DNA of 64,000 nt. Origin: Paraburkholderia phytofirmans PsJN. GTDB lineage: Bacteria > Pseudomonadota > Gammaproteobacteria > Burkholderiales > Burkholderiaceae. This document shows, one piece after another, positions 25,549 to 36,000 of this stretch. A model generated the notes under the pieces. The model had not been told where the DNA came from. It did not search any database and saw only the letters and a program-made list of their open reading frames with translations. Within the stretch, counting starts at the first letter, position 1. Every line of letters begins with the position of its first letter. The stretch spans positions 930,001-994,000 of the forward strand of contig NC_010676.1 of NCBI RefSeq assembly GCF_000020125.1. Direction: 5' to 3'. The position numbers were made by a program, and so were the translations under genes.

Positions 25549-26310
25549 GTGAACACAACTACAAGCACGCGCATCGCGGTGACGCAGGACCGCCCTGATT
25601 GCAGCCAGGAGACGCCGGCGAAAGCCATGCCTGCCTATGAGCAGATCAAACGCTACGTGATCAGGCGCATCAGCGAAGGCGACTGGAAGCCCGGCGGGTT
25701 GATCCCGTCCGAAACGGAACTGGTCAAGGAGTTCGGCGTTGCGCGCATGACCGTGTCGCGCGCGCTGCGCGAATTGACCACCGAACGCGTGCTCACGCGC
25801 GTGCAAGGTTCCGGCACCTTCGTCGCGCCGCAGCGCTACGAATCGACGGTGCTGGAAATCCGCAACATCGCCGACGAAATCGCGGCGCGCGGCCATCGCC
25901 ATTCGGCACGCGTGCTGACGCTCGAACCGAGCGACGACCCGCAGGCGCTAGAAGCGCTCGGTCTCGCCAGTGGGCCGGCCTTTCATTCGTGCATCGTGCA
26001 CAGCGAGGAGGGCGAACCGATCCAGTACGAGGACCGCTACGTCAACCCGAAGGTGTTTCCCGATTATCTGAACCAGGATTTCACGATCGAAACGCCGAAT
26101 CACTACATGGTGCGGCTCGCGCCGATTCAGCGCGCCGAGTTTTGCATCTATGCGCAGAAGCCCGACGCCTATGTGCGCCGGCATCTGCTGATGGATATCG
26201 GCGAGCCGTGTCTGCAACTCTGGCGCCGCACGTGGGTGGGCGAGGACGTGGCGACCTCGGTGCAGTTGTGGCATCCGGCGTCGCGTTTTCATCTTGCCGG
26301 CAACGTCTAG
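25549..26310 (+). CDS. GntR-family regulator, HutC subfamily (module 1)
   Basis: A 253-residue repressor-type protein. After a polar 28-residue lead comes the winged helix (AYEQIKRYVIRRISEGDWKPGG through VARMTVSRALRELTTERVLTRVQGSGTFV, about 30-95), then a UTRA effector domain (about 112-250) with the typical LEDRYVNP-like run EDRYVNPKVFPDYLNQDF. It starts at GTG 25549 preceded by GAGGTCGGA. Urocanate is the effector of HutC; here the ligand is presumably the substrate or product of the preceding importer/lyase cluster. It converges with the second HutC-type gene 25 bases away. Confidence 0.9.
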   Translation: MNTTTSTRIAVTQDRPDCSQETPAKAMPAYEQIKRYVIRRISEGDWKPGGLIPSETELVKEFGVARMTVSRALRELTTERVLTRVQGSGTFVAPQRYESTVLEIRNIADEIAARGHRHSARVLTLEPSDDPQALEALGLASGPAFHSCIVHSEEGEPIQYEDRYVNPKVFPDYLNQDFTIETPNHYMVRLAPIQRAEFCIYAQKPDAYVRRHLLMDIGEPCLQLWRRTWVGEDVATSVQLWHPASRFHLAGNV

Positions 26311-26335
26311 CGCGCTTTGAGGCTGCGGGCGCGTG

Positions 26336-27139
26336 TCACCCCTGGCGTTGCGACAGCTCGGGGGAAAAGCGGCAGCCGAGCCGATAACGCGACCCAGGGT
26401 GCACGAACCGCGCGAACGTGACCGCCACGCCGCTGGTCCACGTGCGGCGCATCAGCGTAAGGCAGGGTTCCTCCGCGCGAATTTCAAGCAGTTCCGCTTC
26501 GGCGCGCGTAGGCAGACCGGCGTCGACCACGTGCTCGACGTCGTGTGCCGGTACGATCTCGAACAGATATTCCGACGGCCGCATCGCCGAAAAATCCTGC
26601 AGCAGAAAATCCGGCGCGATGGCCGGATTCACATAGCGATCCTCGAGCTGCACCGGCAAGCCGTTCTCGCGGTGCACGCAAATCACATGAAACACCGAAG
26701 CGCCCGGCGCAAGCCCTAGCGCGTTCGACACCATCACGGACGCCGTTTCGCGTTGCGACAGAACCGTATCGCAGCGATATTCATGGCCCCGCGAGCGGAT
26801 CTCGTCGCCGATATGGGCAATCATTAGCAGCGTGGATTGCGGCTTGCTTTGCGCGACGAATGTGCCGACGCCGGAGACGCGCGTCACGAGTCCTTCTTCG
26901 GCGAGTTCACGCAGCGCGCGATTGACCGTCATGCGCGATACGCCAAGTGTCGCGACCAGATCCAGTTCCGACGGCAGACGGTCGCCCGCGCGGCGTTCGC
27001 CCGATTCGATGATCTGCCGGATATGGCTCTTGACCTGTTCGTAGCGCGCGGCCGGCGCGTCGGCCGCGGCGCGCGCGGCTTTCAGCGCCGATGCGGAAAG
27101 CGGCTTGTCGTGAGCGCGGCTGCGAACGGTGGAGGACAT
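26336..27139 (-). CDS. GntR-family regulator, HutC subfamily (module 2)
   Basis: A 267-residue regulator similar in layout to the one encoded head-on at 25549-26310. The winged helix (RYEQVKSHIRQIIESGERRAGD to GVSRMTVNRALRELAEEGLVTRVSGVGTFV) lies at about residues 33-98 and the UTRA domain follows, with LEDRYVNPAIAPDFLLQDFS. The ATG at 27139 has TGGAGG-like bases beyond it. It is the last gene of the second importer cluster in transcription order and probably binds the GTATATAC sites at 30422 and 30521. The ligand is unknown. Confidence 0.9.
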   Translation of the reverse strand: MSSTVRSRAHDKPLSASALKAARAAADAPAARYEQVKSHIRQIIESGERRAGDRLPSELDLVATLGVSRMTVNRALRELAEEGLVTRVSGVGTFVAQSKPQSTLLMIAHIGDEIRSRGHEYRCDTVLSQRETASVMVSNALGLAPGASVFHVICVHRENGLPVQLEDRYVNPAIAPDFLLQDFSAMRPSEYLFEIVPAHDVEHVVDAGLPTRAEAELLEIRAEEPCLTLMRRTWTSGVAVTFARFVHPGSRYRLGCRFSPELSQRQG

Positions 27140-27194
27140 CGGCGGCCCTTGCGTCAGTGTCCGCGTGAGGCAGGAAGAAGCCGACGGCGCGGGT

Positions 27195-28064
<870 letters not shown>

Positions 28065-28083
28065 AAGAGAGTCTTCTTTCCGT

Positions 28084-28746
28084 TCATGCCATGAAGCGCG
28101 CGATGCGGGTTTCGGCCCACATACCCGCTCGTGAAGTCAGTTCGACCAGCGCGAGATAGCACACGCACAGCACCAGCAGCGTTTCGACGAAAGCAAAAGT
28201 AGCCGAGCCGATGCCGGTCAGCACGAACGTAAGCTCGGGCACGGTGACAATCGACAACACGGCGGTTTCCTTGCTCAACACGATGATCAGATTGGTCAGC
28301 GCGGGCACGATCAGGACGAGCATTTGCGGTACTTGAATGCGCAACACCGCTTGCCAGCGCGTGAGGCCGAGGCACGACGCCGCTTCGAGATGACCCGGCG
28401 GCACGGATTGAAAACCGGAGCGAAAAGCTTCGGCAAAATACGCGCTGCCATAAAGGCCCAGGCCGAGCACGCCGGCGGTCATCGGTTCGAGCGTGAGGCC
28501 GAAAGACGGGCCGCCGTAGTACAGCAAAAAGAGTTGCACCAGAAACGGCGTGCCGCGAAACAGTTCGATATAGAGGCGCAACACGCCGCGCACCCAGCGT
28601 CCGCAAAAGAGTTGCAGCACCGCAATCAGAAAGCCGATCAGGATGCCGATCGCCACGCCTGCGGCCCACGTGCCGAGCGTCGTGGCGAGGCCCGCGGCGA
28701 TCGGCTGCAGGTTGTGGGTGATGACGGTGGGATCAAGTTGTTGCAT
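28084..28746 (-). CDS. Amino-acid ABC transporter permease B (module 2)
   Basis: A 220-residue inner-membrane permease with the [20 protein letters not shown] motif near residue 62 and the EAA loop [24 protein letters not shown] near residue 130. It forms a heterodimer with the permease encoded just upstream, whose stop lies 21 bases away. Family: HisM/GlnP-type polar amino-acid permeases. Confidence 0.92.
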   Translation of the reverse strand: MQQLDPTVITHNLQPIAAGLATTLGTWAAGVAIGILIGFLIAVLQLFCGRWVRGVLRLYIELFRGTPFLVQLFLLYYGGPSFGLTLEPMTAGVLGLGLYGSAYFAEAFRSGFQSVPPGHLEAASCLGLTRWQAVLRIQVPQMLVLIVPALTNLIIVLSKETAVLSIVTVPELTFVLTGIGSATFAFVETLLVLCVCYLALVELTSRAGMWAETRIARFMA

Positions 28747-28767
28747 GGCGCGGTGTCGATGTTGGAC

Positions 28768-29418
28768 TCAGGCGTGTTGCAAGCGGTATTCGGCGGCGTG
28801 CGCGACGAGCGCGAGCGCGCCGCAGATCACGAAGTAGATTAGCCCGGCCGCAACGTACGCTTCGAGCGGCCGATAGGTGCTGGCCGCGATGTTCTGCGCG
28901 GTGCGCGTCAACTCGGCCACGCCCACCACCGAGATCAGCGACGAAGCCTTGATGAGCAGCACCATCTCATTGACAAGCGAGGGCAGCGTCAAACGGAAGG
29001 CTTGCGGCACGAGAATGCGGCGCAGCATGTCGAACGGCGAAAGCCCGAGCATGCGCGCGGCTTCGAGATGGCCTGGCGGAACGCTGAGAAAACCGCCGCG
29101 CAGGATCTCGGCGATATACGACGCGGAACACAGCGACACGGCGCTGAGCGCCGCCACGATCGGCGACACGTTGATGCCCGCGAACGGCAACAGGTAGTAC
29201 ACGAGCAGCAACTGCACCAGCATCGGCACGCCGCGAAAGAAGAACACATAGGCGCCGCCGAACATGCGCGCGGCGCGGTTCGGCGAGAGCCGCGCCGCAC
29301 ACACGCCGATCGCGACGAAGAAGCCGATCAGGAGTCCCGCCAGCGAAATGCCGATAGTGGCGAGCGCCGCATGCAGCAGCAGCGGCAAGCCCTGGAGGAA
29401 GACGGTCGTGCTGAACAT
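28768..29418 (-). CDS. Amino-acid ABC transporter permease A (module 2)
   Basis: A 216-residue permease with the same family motifs (VFFFRGVPMLVQLLLVYYLLP near residue 53; GHLEAARMLGLSPFDMLRRILVPQ near residue 122). Five membrane segments are likely. It lies between the binding-protein gene and the second permease, all on the minus strand, giving the order binding protein, permease, permease, ATPase, regulator. Confidence 0.92.
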   Translation of the reverse strand: MFSTTVFLQGLPLLLHAALATIGISLAGLLIGFFVAIGVCAARLSPNRAARMFGGAYVFFFRGVPMLVQLLLVYYLLPFAGINVSPIVAALSAVSLCSASYIAEILRGGFLSVPPGHLEAARMLGLSPFDMLRRILVPQAFRLTLPSLVNEMVLLIKASSLISVVGVAELTRTAQNIAASTYRPLEAYVAAGLIYFVICGALALVAHAAEYRLQHA

Positions 29419-29506
29419 AAGCGTCGCACTCGGTAGAACGGGGAGGGCGATGCGGTTTTTGCAACGGCCGCATCGCGTGCATCAGGACATGTGCAACATG
29501 GGCCGA

Positions 29507-30334
29507 TTAATAGTTCGGCGTGGGCATGGTGGTCGGCGCATCCATCGCGACGCCGAACCATTTCTTCTGCAGCGTGGCAAGGCGTCCGTCGTTATGCATC
29601 TTCACGAGCGCGGCGTTGAAGGCATCGGCGAGCGGTTTGCTGTCCGCGTCTTTACGCAGGCAGTAGGCGAAGTACACCTTTGCGCCGAACGGCGGCTGCA
29701 CCACCGCGAAGGTTTCCGGGCGCTGCTTGGCCACGTACGCGATGTTGGTCATGGAGTTCGCGACCGCCGCGATGCGGCCGGCGGCGAGGTCGGCGTAGGC
29801 CTGATTGTTGTCGACGTATTCGCGGATTTCAGGCGGCTTCGGCAGTGTGGCGACATAGGCCTTCAACTGGTCGAGTTGCGCCGAGCCCTTGCCCGCGCCG
29901 ACCGTCTTGCCCGCGATATCCGACGATTGCTTGACGGACGAATCGTTCGCGCGTTTGAGCAGCGCGTCGGTGGCGTCCGCGACGGGCAGTGTGTATGTGT
30001 AGCGCTCCATGCGCGCCTTGGTGACGGTCAGCGGGCCGCCGACCATGTCGAACTTGCCGGCTTCGAGACCCGGCAGCACGCTCGGCCACGGCAAGTCGAT
30101 AAAGCGCACCTTCACACCCATTTCCTTGCCGACTTCGGCGAACAGGTCCTTGTTGAAACCGGCCTGCTGACCGTTTTCGAGGAAGTCGAAAGGCGCGAAC
30201 TGCATCTCGGTGCCGACCACCAGTTCGCCGGCTTTTTTCACTTTGGCGAGCTGGTCTTCCGCGTGGGCGGTGACGCTTGCCGCGCACAACGCCAGCATGA
30301 CCAAACGACACTTCCAGCCTGCAAGGATGCTCAT
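29507..30334 (-). CDS. Amino-acid ABC transporter, periplasmic binding protein (module 2)
   Basis: A 275-residue secreted binding protein. The signal peptide is residues 1-25 (MSILAGWKCRLVMLALCAASVTAHA), then the SBP family 3 fold: GELVVGTEMQFAPFDFLENGQQAGFNKDL, LPWPSVLPGLEAGKFDMVGGPLTVTKAR and a KKWFG end. The ATG at 30334 is preceded by GGAGAATC; the open frame continues 15 codons upstream without signal character. First gene of the minus-strand importer and divergent from the dioxygenase gene across an operator-bearing gap. Confidence 0.92.
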   Translation of the reverse strand: MSILAGWKCRLVMLALCAASVTAHAEDQLAKVKKAGELVVGTEMQFAPFDFLENGQQAGFNKDLFAEVGKEMGVKVRFIDLPWPSVLPGLEAGKFDMVGGPLTVTKARMERYTYTLPVADATDALLKRANDSSVKQSSDIAGKTVGAGKGSAQLDQLKAYVATLPKPPEIREYVDNNQAYADLAAGRIAAVANSMTNIAYVAKQRPETFAVVQPPFGAKVYFAYCLRKDADSKPLADAFNAALVKMHNDGRLATLQKKWFGVAMDAPTTMPTPNY

Positions 30335-30417
30335 GAGATTCTCCGGTTGGCAAAGCGGTGTCGCGCGAACGTGGTGCATGAAACGAGTCCGGTGCGAACT
30401 CGGCGCGAGTCATGCGA

Positions 30418-30432
30418 GGCAGTATATACCGC
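30418..30432 (-). promoter_or_regulatory. Candidate GntR operator facing the importer operon
   Basis: Read on the minus strand this is GCGGTATATACTGCC, with the palindrome GTATATAC at its centre. It lies 84 bases upstream of the binding-protein ATG. It shares the 11-mer GCGGTATATAC with the site at 30518-30534 in opposite orientation. Confidence 0.55.
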
Positions 30433-30517
30433 AGTTTTCGCGCGAAATAAATAAACACGCGAGTAGAGAAAAGCCCTTATGCGAAGCCCTATAAAGCAAC
30501 TTGCGGGTGAGCTTTTG

Positions 30518-30534
30518 GCGGTATATACAACTGC
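30518..30534 (+). promoter_or_regulatory. Candidate GntR operator facing the dioxygenase operon
   Basis: GCGGTATATACAACTGC repeats the 11-mer found at the minus-strand site, about 107 bases before the dioxygenase ATG. The TATA-containing palindrome resembles HutC-type sites and is probably recognised by the regulator at 26336-27139. Confidence 0.55.
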
Positions 30535-30640
30535 AATGCACGGCGCGAGAATGCATTTTCCCGCGGACGATTGACCCGCCACTTTCATCGGCCGATTCGG
30601 CCGATCAAGCCGATTGAGCCGTACTTTCAGGAGCAGCGTG

Positions 30641-31630
30641 ATGCCCGTGAGCCGCATTCCGATCATCGATCTCGCCGGCGTTCGCGCGGGCGAGCCACAG
30701 GCATTGCAGCGCGTGGCGCAGGAAATCCGCGAAGCGTGCACGACGATCGGCTTCTTCTACATCGTCAACCACGGCGTACCGCAAGACTCGATCGATGCCG
30801 CCGCGCAAGCCGCGCGACGCTTCTTTGCGTTTCCGGTGGAGACCAAGCGACGCGCGGCGGTCAATCAGCGGCATCGCGGTTTCAACGCGCTCGGCGACGC
30901 GACCATGTATCAGGCCAAGCGTCCCGACTACAAGGAGTTCTTCAGCATCGGCCTCGAATTGCCGGAAGACGACCCCGACGTGCTGGCCGGCCAGGCATTG
31001 CGCGGCCCGAACAACTGGCCGGACTTCATGCCGGAGTTGCGTCCCGCGCTGTATGGCTACTACGAGGCGGTCGCTGAGTGCGGCGCCGATCTATTGCGCG
31101 CGGTGGCGGTGAGCCTCGGCGTCGACGAACACTTCTTCGCGCCGCGCTACACGAAACGGATGCAGCGCACGCAGATGGTCTACTATCCGCCGCAACCGCC
31201 TCAATCGGACGACGATCAGTTCGGCGTCGCGCCGCATACCGATTACGGCTGCATCACGCTGTTGTGGCAGGATCAGGTGGGCGGCCTGCAAGTGCGCGAA
31301 ATCGCCAACGATACGTGGGTGGAGGCGCCGCCGGTCGAGGGCAGCTTCGTGGTCAACGTCGGCGATTTGCTCGCGCGCTGGACCAACGATCGCTTCCGTT
31401 CCACCTTGCATCGCGTGATCAATGCGTCGGGGCGCGAGCGCTATTCGATCGCGACGTTTTATGATCCGACTTACGGCGCGCTGGTCGATCCGCGCGATCT
31501 CGGCACCAGCGACACCGATCTCAAGTATCAACCGGTCGCCGCGGGCGACTATATCCTCGGGCGTATCAACGACTCGATGGGCTATCGGAAGAAACACGCC
31601 GCTGAAGGCGCGCAAGGAACCACTGCATGA
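30641..31630 (+). CDS. 2-oxoglutarate/Fe(II)-type dioxygenase, isopenicillin-N-synthase-like
   Basis: A 329-residue non-heme iron oxygenase with an N-terminal DIOX_N-like part (IPIIDLAGV, then IGFFYIVNHGVP) and a C-terminal jelly-roll. The iron ligands are His199 and Asp201 in PHTDYG and His257 in STLHRVI; Arg267 and Ser269 in RYSIATF suit 2-oxoglutarate binding. The ATG at 30641 follows AGGAG by seven bases. It overlaps the next gene (ATGA), so the two are coupled. Encoded opposite an amino-acid importer, it probably hydroxylates or oxidatively cleaves an imported amino acid or derived acid; the substrate is unknown. Confidence 0.88.
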   Translation: MPVSRIPIIDLAGVRAGEPQALQRVAQEIREACTTIGFFYIVNHGVPQDSIDAAAQAARRFFAFPVETKRRAAVNQRHRGFNALGDATMYQAKRPDYKEFFSIGLELPEDDPDVLAGQALRGPNNWPDFMPELRPALYGYYEAVAECGADLLRAVAVSLGVDEHFFAPRYTKRMQRTQMVYYPPQPPQSDDDQFGVAPHTDYGCITLLWQDQVGGLQVREIANDTWVEAPPVEGSFVVNVGDLLARWTNDRFRSTLHRVINASGRERYSIATFYDPTYGALVDPRDLGTSDTDLKYQPVAAGDYILGRINDSMGYRKKHAAEGAQGTTA

Positions 31631-33039
31631 CAGACAACAGCACGGCGAACCAAGCCGCGCCGCTTTCGGCGACACTCGACGCATTGCGCGCCGCGCTCGG
31701 TGAAGACAGCGTACGCGTGGGCGAGCAGATCGGCGAGCGTGCGATGACCGACTGGACGCGCCACGAACCGACGCGACCCGCCGCCTTGCTGCTGCCGCGC
31801 ACCACGGAAGAAGTCTCGCGCGCGCTCGCTATTTGCCACGCGGCGTATCAGGCCGTGGTGCCACAAGGCGGCATGACCGGTCTCGCGGGCGGCGCAATTG
31901 CGCGCGCCACGGATATTGCGTTGTCGCTCGAACGGCTAGTTGGTATCGAGGAAGTCGATAGTGCGTCGGCGACGCTGACCGTGCGCGCCGGCACCACGTT
32001 GCAAACCGCGCAGGAAGCCGCTGCTGAAGCCGGCTTCGAACTCGCGCTCGATCTCGGCGCGCGCGGTTCCTGCCAGGTCGGCGGCAATCTCGCGACCAAT
32101 GCAGGCGGCAACCGGGTGATCCAGTCGGGCACCGCGCGCGATCAGGTGCTCGGCCTCGAAGTCGTCCTCGCCAATGGCGATGTGCTCACGTCGCTCGGCA
32201 AGATGGTCAAGAACAACACCGGTTATGACCTGAAGCACTGGTTCATTGGCTCGGAGGGCACGCTTGGTGTAATCACGCGCGCGGTGCTGCGACTGCATCC
32301 GCAACGCGCTGCGCGCCATACCGCGCTGGTGGCACTCGAGGGCTATGACGCCGCCGTGAGCCTGCTGCGCCGTTTGACGACGCACTTCGGCAACGATATC
32401 GGCGCGTTCGAAATCATGTGGCCGGACTTCTACGACTTCGGCGTGAAGCTGACCGGCACGCGTTCGCCGTTCGCCGATTCGCATCCGCTCTATGCGCTGA
32501 TCGAACACGCGAGCTTCGACGCAACCGACGACGGCGAGCGTTTCTCCGCCGCGCTGACCGAAGCGCTCGACGCGAGCGCGATCCGCGACGCGGTGATCGC
32601 GCAGTCGGTGGCCGACGTGCGCGCGCTATGGGCAATTCGCGAATGCACCGCGGAGTTTCCGGTGCGTCTCGACGCGATCAACTTCGACGTGAGCCTGCCG
32701 ATCGGCGAGATCGGCGCCTTTGTAAACCACTGCCGTGCAGCGCTCGATCAGCGCTGGCCGGGCAACGCGTCGTATTTCTTCGGGCATATCGGCGATTCGA
32801 ACCTGCATGTCACCGTGGACGGTCATTCGATTCCTGGCGTGGATCATCACGCCGTGTACGCATTCGTCTATGACATGCTCGGACCGCTGCACGGTTCGGT
32901 GTCGGCGGAACATGGCATTGGTTTGCTCAAGCGCGAGTTCCTGCCGATCTCGCGCTCACCGGCGGAGTTGGCGGCAATGGCCTCGATCAAGCATGCGCTG
33001 GACCCGCACGGCATTCTGAATCCGGGCAAGCTGTTCTGA
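31627..33039 (+). CDS. FAD-linked 2-hydroxyacid dehydrogenase (D-lactate / D-2-hydroxyglutarate type)
   Basis: A 470-residue flavoprotein of the VAO/GlcD group. The FAD-binding half includes VPQGGMTGLAGGA (about 78-90), RGSCQVGGNLATNAGG (about 146-161) and FIGSEGTLGVITRAVLR. The C-terminal half has the His-rich metal/substrate segment GHIGDSNLHVTVDGH and the SAEHGIGLLKREFL and LNPGKLF endings of this family. The ATG overlaps the dioxygenase stop (ATGA). It oxidises an alpha-hydroxyacid to the 2-oxoacid, passing electrons to an unknown acceptor, and might process the dioxygenase product. Confidence 0.88.
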   Translation: MTDNSTANQAAPLSATLDALRAALGEDSVRVGEQIGERAMTDWTRHEPTRPAALLLPRTTEEVSRALAICHAAYQAVVPQGGMTGLAGGAIARATDIALSLERLVGIEEVDSASATLTVRAGTTLQTAQEAAAEAGFELALDLGARGSCQVGGNLATNAGGNRVIQSGTARDQVLGLEVVLANGDVLTSLGKMVKNNTGYDLKHWFIGSEGTLGVITRAVLRLHPQRAARHTALVALEGYDAAVSLLRRLTTHFGNDIGAFEIMWPDFYDFGVKLTGTRSPFADSHPLYALIEHASFDATDDGERFSAALTEALDASAIRDAVIAQSVADVRALWAIRECTAEFPVRLDAINFDVSLPIGEIGAFVNHCRAALDQRWPGNASYFFGHIGDSNLHVTVDGHSIPGVDHHAVYAFVYDMLGPLHGSVSAEHGIGLLKREFLPISRSPAELAAMASIKHALDPHGILNPGKLF

Positions 33040-33064
33040 TCGCGCTACGCCGCCACGCGTTGCG

Positions 33065-36000
33065 TCAATGCGCGTCCAGATACTTCACGATTATCGGATA
33101 GACATCCAAGGCGGCATTCTTCCCGAAGATGCAGTCGATGTGTCCATAGCCGGGAATGATGGTTCGCTCGTAGGGCTGCTCGGGGAAATGCTTGACCAGC
33201 ATCTCGTAGGTGAGTTGCGTGCTGATCGGCAGATAGGTTTCGTTTTTATCGCCGTGAATGAACCCGATCGGCCGGCGCATGCCCTCCAGTCCTTTCATGC
33301 CGTCGGTGCCGGTGAGATAGACATCCTTGCCTTCGGCATCGACCACCTTGTGTGCTCTCACCATCGTGGCCAGATGCTTGAATACGCCGACGTCGTGCAC
33401 ACCGAGAATTTCCTGCAGGTTCGAGTGAAGCGTCTGGTTCAACTGTTCATGCTCGTAGAGCAGGCCATACAGGAAGGTCGCGCGATGGCAGATCGGATTG
33501 CCGCAACCTTCCTTATGATTGAGCGGGTAAAACTTGAGCGCTTCGTCGAGCAGGTTCTGCGGCCACGACTTGTGTTCCGTATACGCGGTCACGTCCATCA
33601 GCCCGAGATGTTCCATGAAGTCGGGAATATGCAGGCCAGCCTTGATCTTCTCCAGCGTGCCCGGCACCGGATGCGCCGACACCTGCGAAATGAACACCGA
33701 GCGCACGCCTTCGAGTCCATACAGCAGCGACATGGTCAGCGCCACGCCGCCCATGCAGTGCCCGAGCGCCTGAATCTCCGGGACGCCGGTCAATTCGCGG
33801 ATCTTGGCGACCGCCGACGGAATGTCCTCGCGCGCCACCTTGTCGACATTGGTCGGCACGAACACGCTTGGCATTTCGATGCTGACGCGCAGATCCACGA
33901 GCCACACGTCGTAGCCGGCGGCGAACAGATATTCGACCATGTTGGTCGCGATCAGGTCGGTGGAGTAGATGCGGCTCGATACGCCCGAGCCGTGAATCAG
34001 CAGCACCGGACGCGCCGCTTTGCGCGCGGGGTCGTGATAGCGCGTGAGTCTGAGCTTCGTGCCGTCGGGCGTATCGAAGAAGACGATTTGCGGCGCCGGC
34101 GCACGCAACGCGCGCTTCAGACGCGGTTCCGCTTTCGGGTCGAAATACTGCAAGGGTGCGGCTACGCCGCCGTATTCTGTGAACAGCACGCCCGCGAAAA
34201 ACTTGCCGAACTTCAGGGTCCATTCGAGACGCGTCTTCAGATCCGGCGCGTGGGTGACTTCGAGCGTGCGCTGCTGCTTGAGGAAATTTTCCGGCGTGAT
34301 GATCAGTGTCGCCTTGCCGAGCAGCGGCGCATCGGCTTGCGCCGACTCGCGGACCTCCGCATAGAGCGTGTTGGTCTGCTCCCATAGATTGATCGGCGAA
34401 GTGCGCGTGATGATCTTCTTGCCGCTCAGAAAGTACGTCTTGCCTTCGGTGGCGTTGAGCGTCATGCGGTAATTCATGTTGCGCTCGTCCACGTCCGACT
34501 CGTTGACCACGAACAGATTGAAGGTGCCGTTGGAGATCGTCATCGGTTGCGCGGAGAGCGCGGGGCAGGTCAGCGTGCCGGCCGTTTGCGCCAGATGCTG
34601 CGGATTGCTAATCATGTCGGCAAGGTCTTCCGATTCGACGGTCAGCGTGAATTCCATCGGGCTCGTGGCCGCTTCGCCCGCAACGTTCGGCGTGTAGGTG
34701 CCGACCATCGTTTCGGTGAAGTGCAGGCCGATCTTTTGCGGCGAGGAGGGCGTCAATGACGAGGACGCGGCCTGCGGCGTCGGCGGAGGCGGCAGGGTCG
34801 GCGTAACGGCGGCGCCTTCCGCCGGCGCGGCGTTCAGCGGGTGGGTGGCGAGCAGCAGCTCGCAATTGCGTTCGGTCAGCGCGGAAATCGTCAGCAGCGG
34901 ATTGACGCCGAGCGACATGGGCATAACCGCGCCGTCCATCACATACAGTCCGTCGTGCACCGCGTTGCCCGTGGCGCCGCAGAACACGCGGCCCATATGA
35001 TCGACCACGCCGTGTTCCGCATCTTCGCCCATGCCGCAGCCGCCGAGCGGGTGCACGGTGACGGTGCGATTGCCGAGAATATCGGTGGAAATCGGATTGC
35101 GCATGTATTTGCCGCCAAGCGGCACGGTCGCCCGCTTGAGCACCTCTTCGACCGCCTGGAAGATCGGCTGCTTGCCGGCGTTCTCCCACACGATGCGCGG
35201 CTGGCCTTTGTCGTCCACGTCGATCTCGCCGTTCTCGTCGTCGTGCGCCATGACGAGGTAGCTTTGCGTGTGATGGAGCGCGCCGTGATAGGGGCCGCGC
35301 AGAAAGCTCGTGGCGACGCGGGCGTCGTAGGCGAGCTGTTCCGCGACGGAGCGCGGCGCGACATCCACCCCTACGAGCGGCGCGGCGGCGCCGAGCAGGC
35401 CGACCAGCGCCGCGCCCACCGGACCGGCGAGCGAGCCTTCTTCGATCACGTAGCCGTCTCTGACATTCGGCGTCTCGCGATGATCGATGAGGCCGGTGAT
35501 AGTCGGCCCGACCGGCGGAATCTCGCCTTTTTCATGCGCGCCCCAGCCGACGCCGTTGATCACCGGCTCGGTGTTGTAGGCGAAGGCGAGCACGTCGCCA
35601 TTGCCGGTGAAGTGTTTGCCGAGCATGTTGGAGACGCTCAAGCCCTGCTTGCGCGAGCGCAGCAGCAACGCGGTCGAACCGATCGTGCCGGCCGATACGA
35701 TGACGATATCGGCGCTCACGAACAGATCCGGCGCGCCGAAGCTTTCGCGGCCAAGGCTCACCAGCTGGTAACCCACGATCCATTTTCCCGTGGCTGCGTC
35801 GCGCAGCACCGAATGGACGGCGGTGCCCGTGAAAATCTGCGCGCCGTGCGCGACGGCGTCGGGCAGATAGTTCATGTGCGTCGAATTCTTGGCGTCGTAA
35901 TTGCAGCCGGAATTGCAGTCGCCGCAACCGACGCAAGCCTTCTGCTCGACACCCGCGGCATTCGTGCGGTCATTGAAGGTGACAGTGATCTCCGGACGCG

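Larger units (their letters stand above)
30335..30640. promoter_or_regulatory. Divergent promoter region of module 2
   Basis: This 306-base gap separates the importer operon (minus) from the dioxygenase/dehydrogenase pair (plus). No gene was found in it. It is AT-richer around 30420-30530 and holds two matched GTATATAC sites, one near each promoter. Confidence 0.6.
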
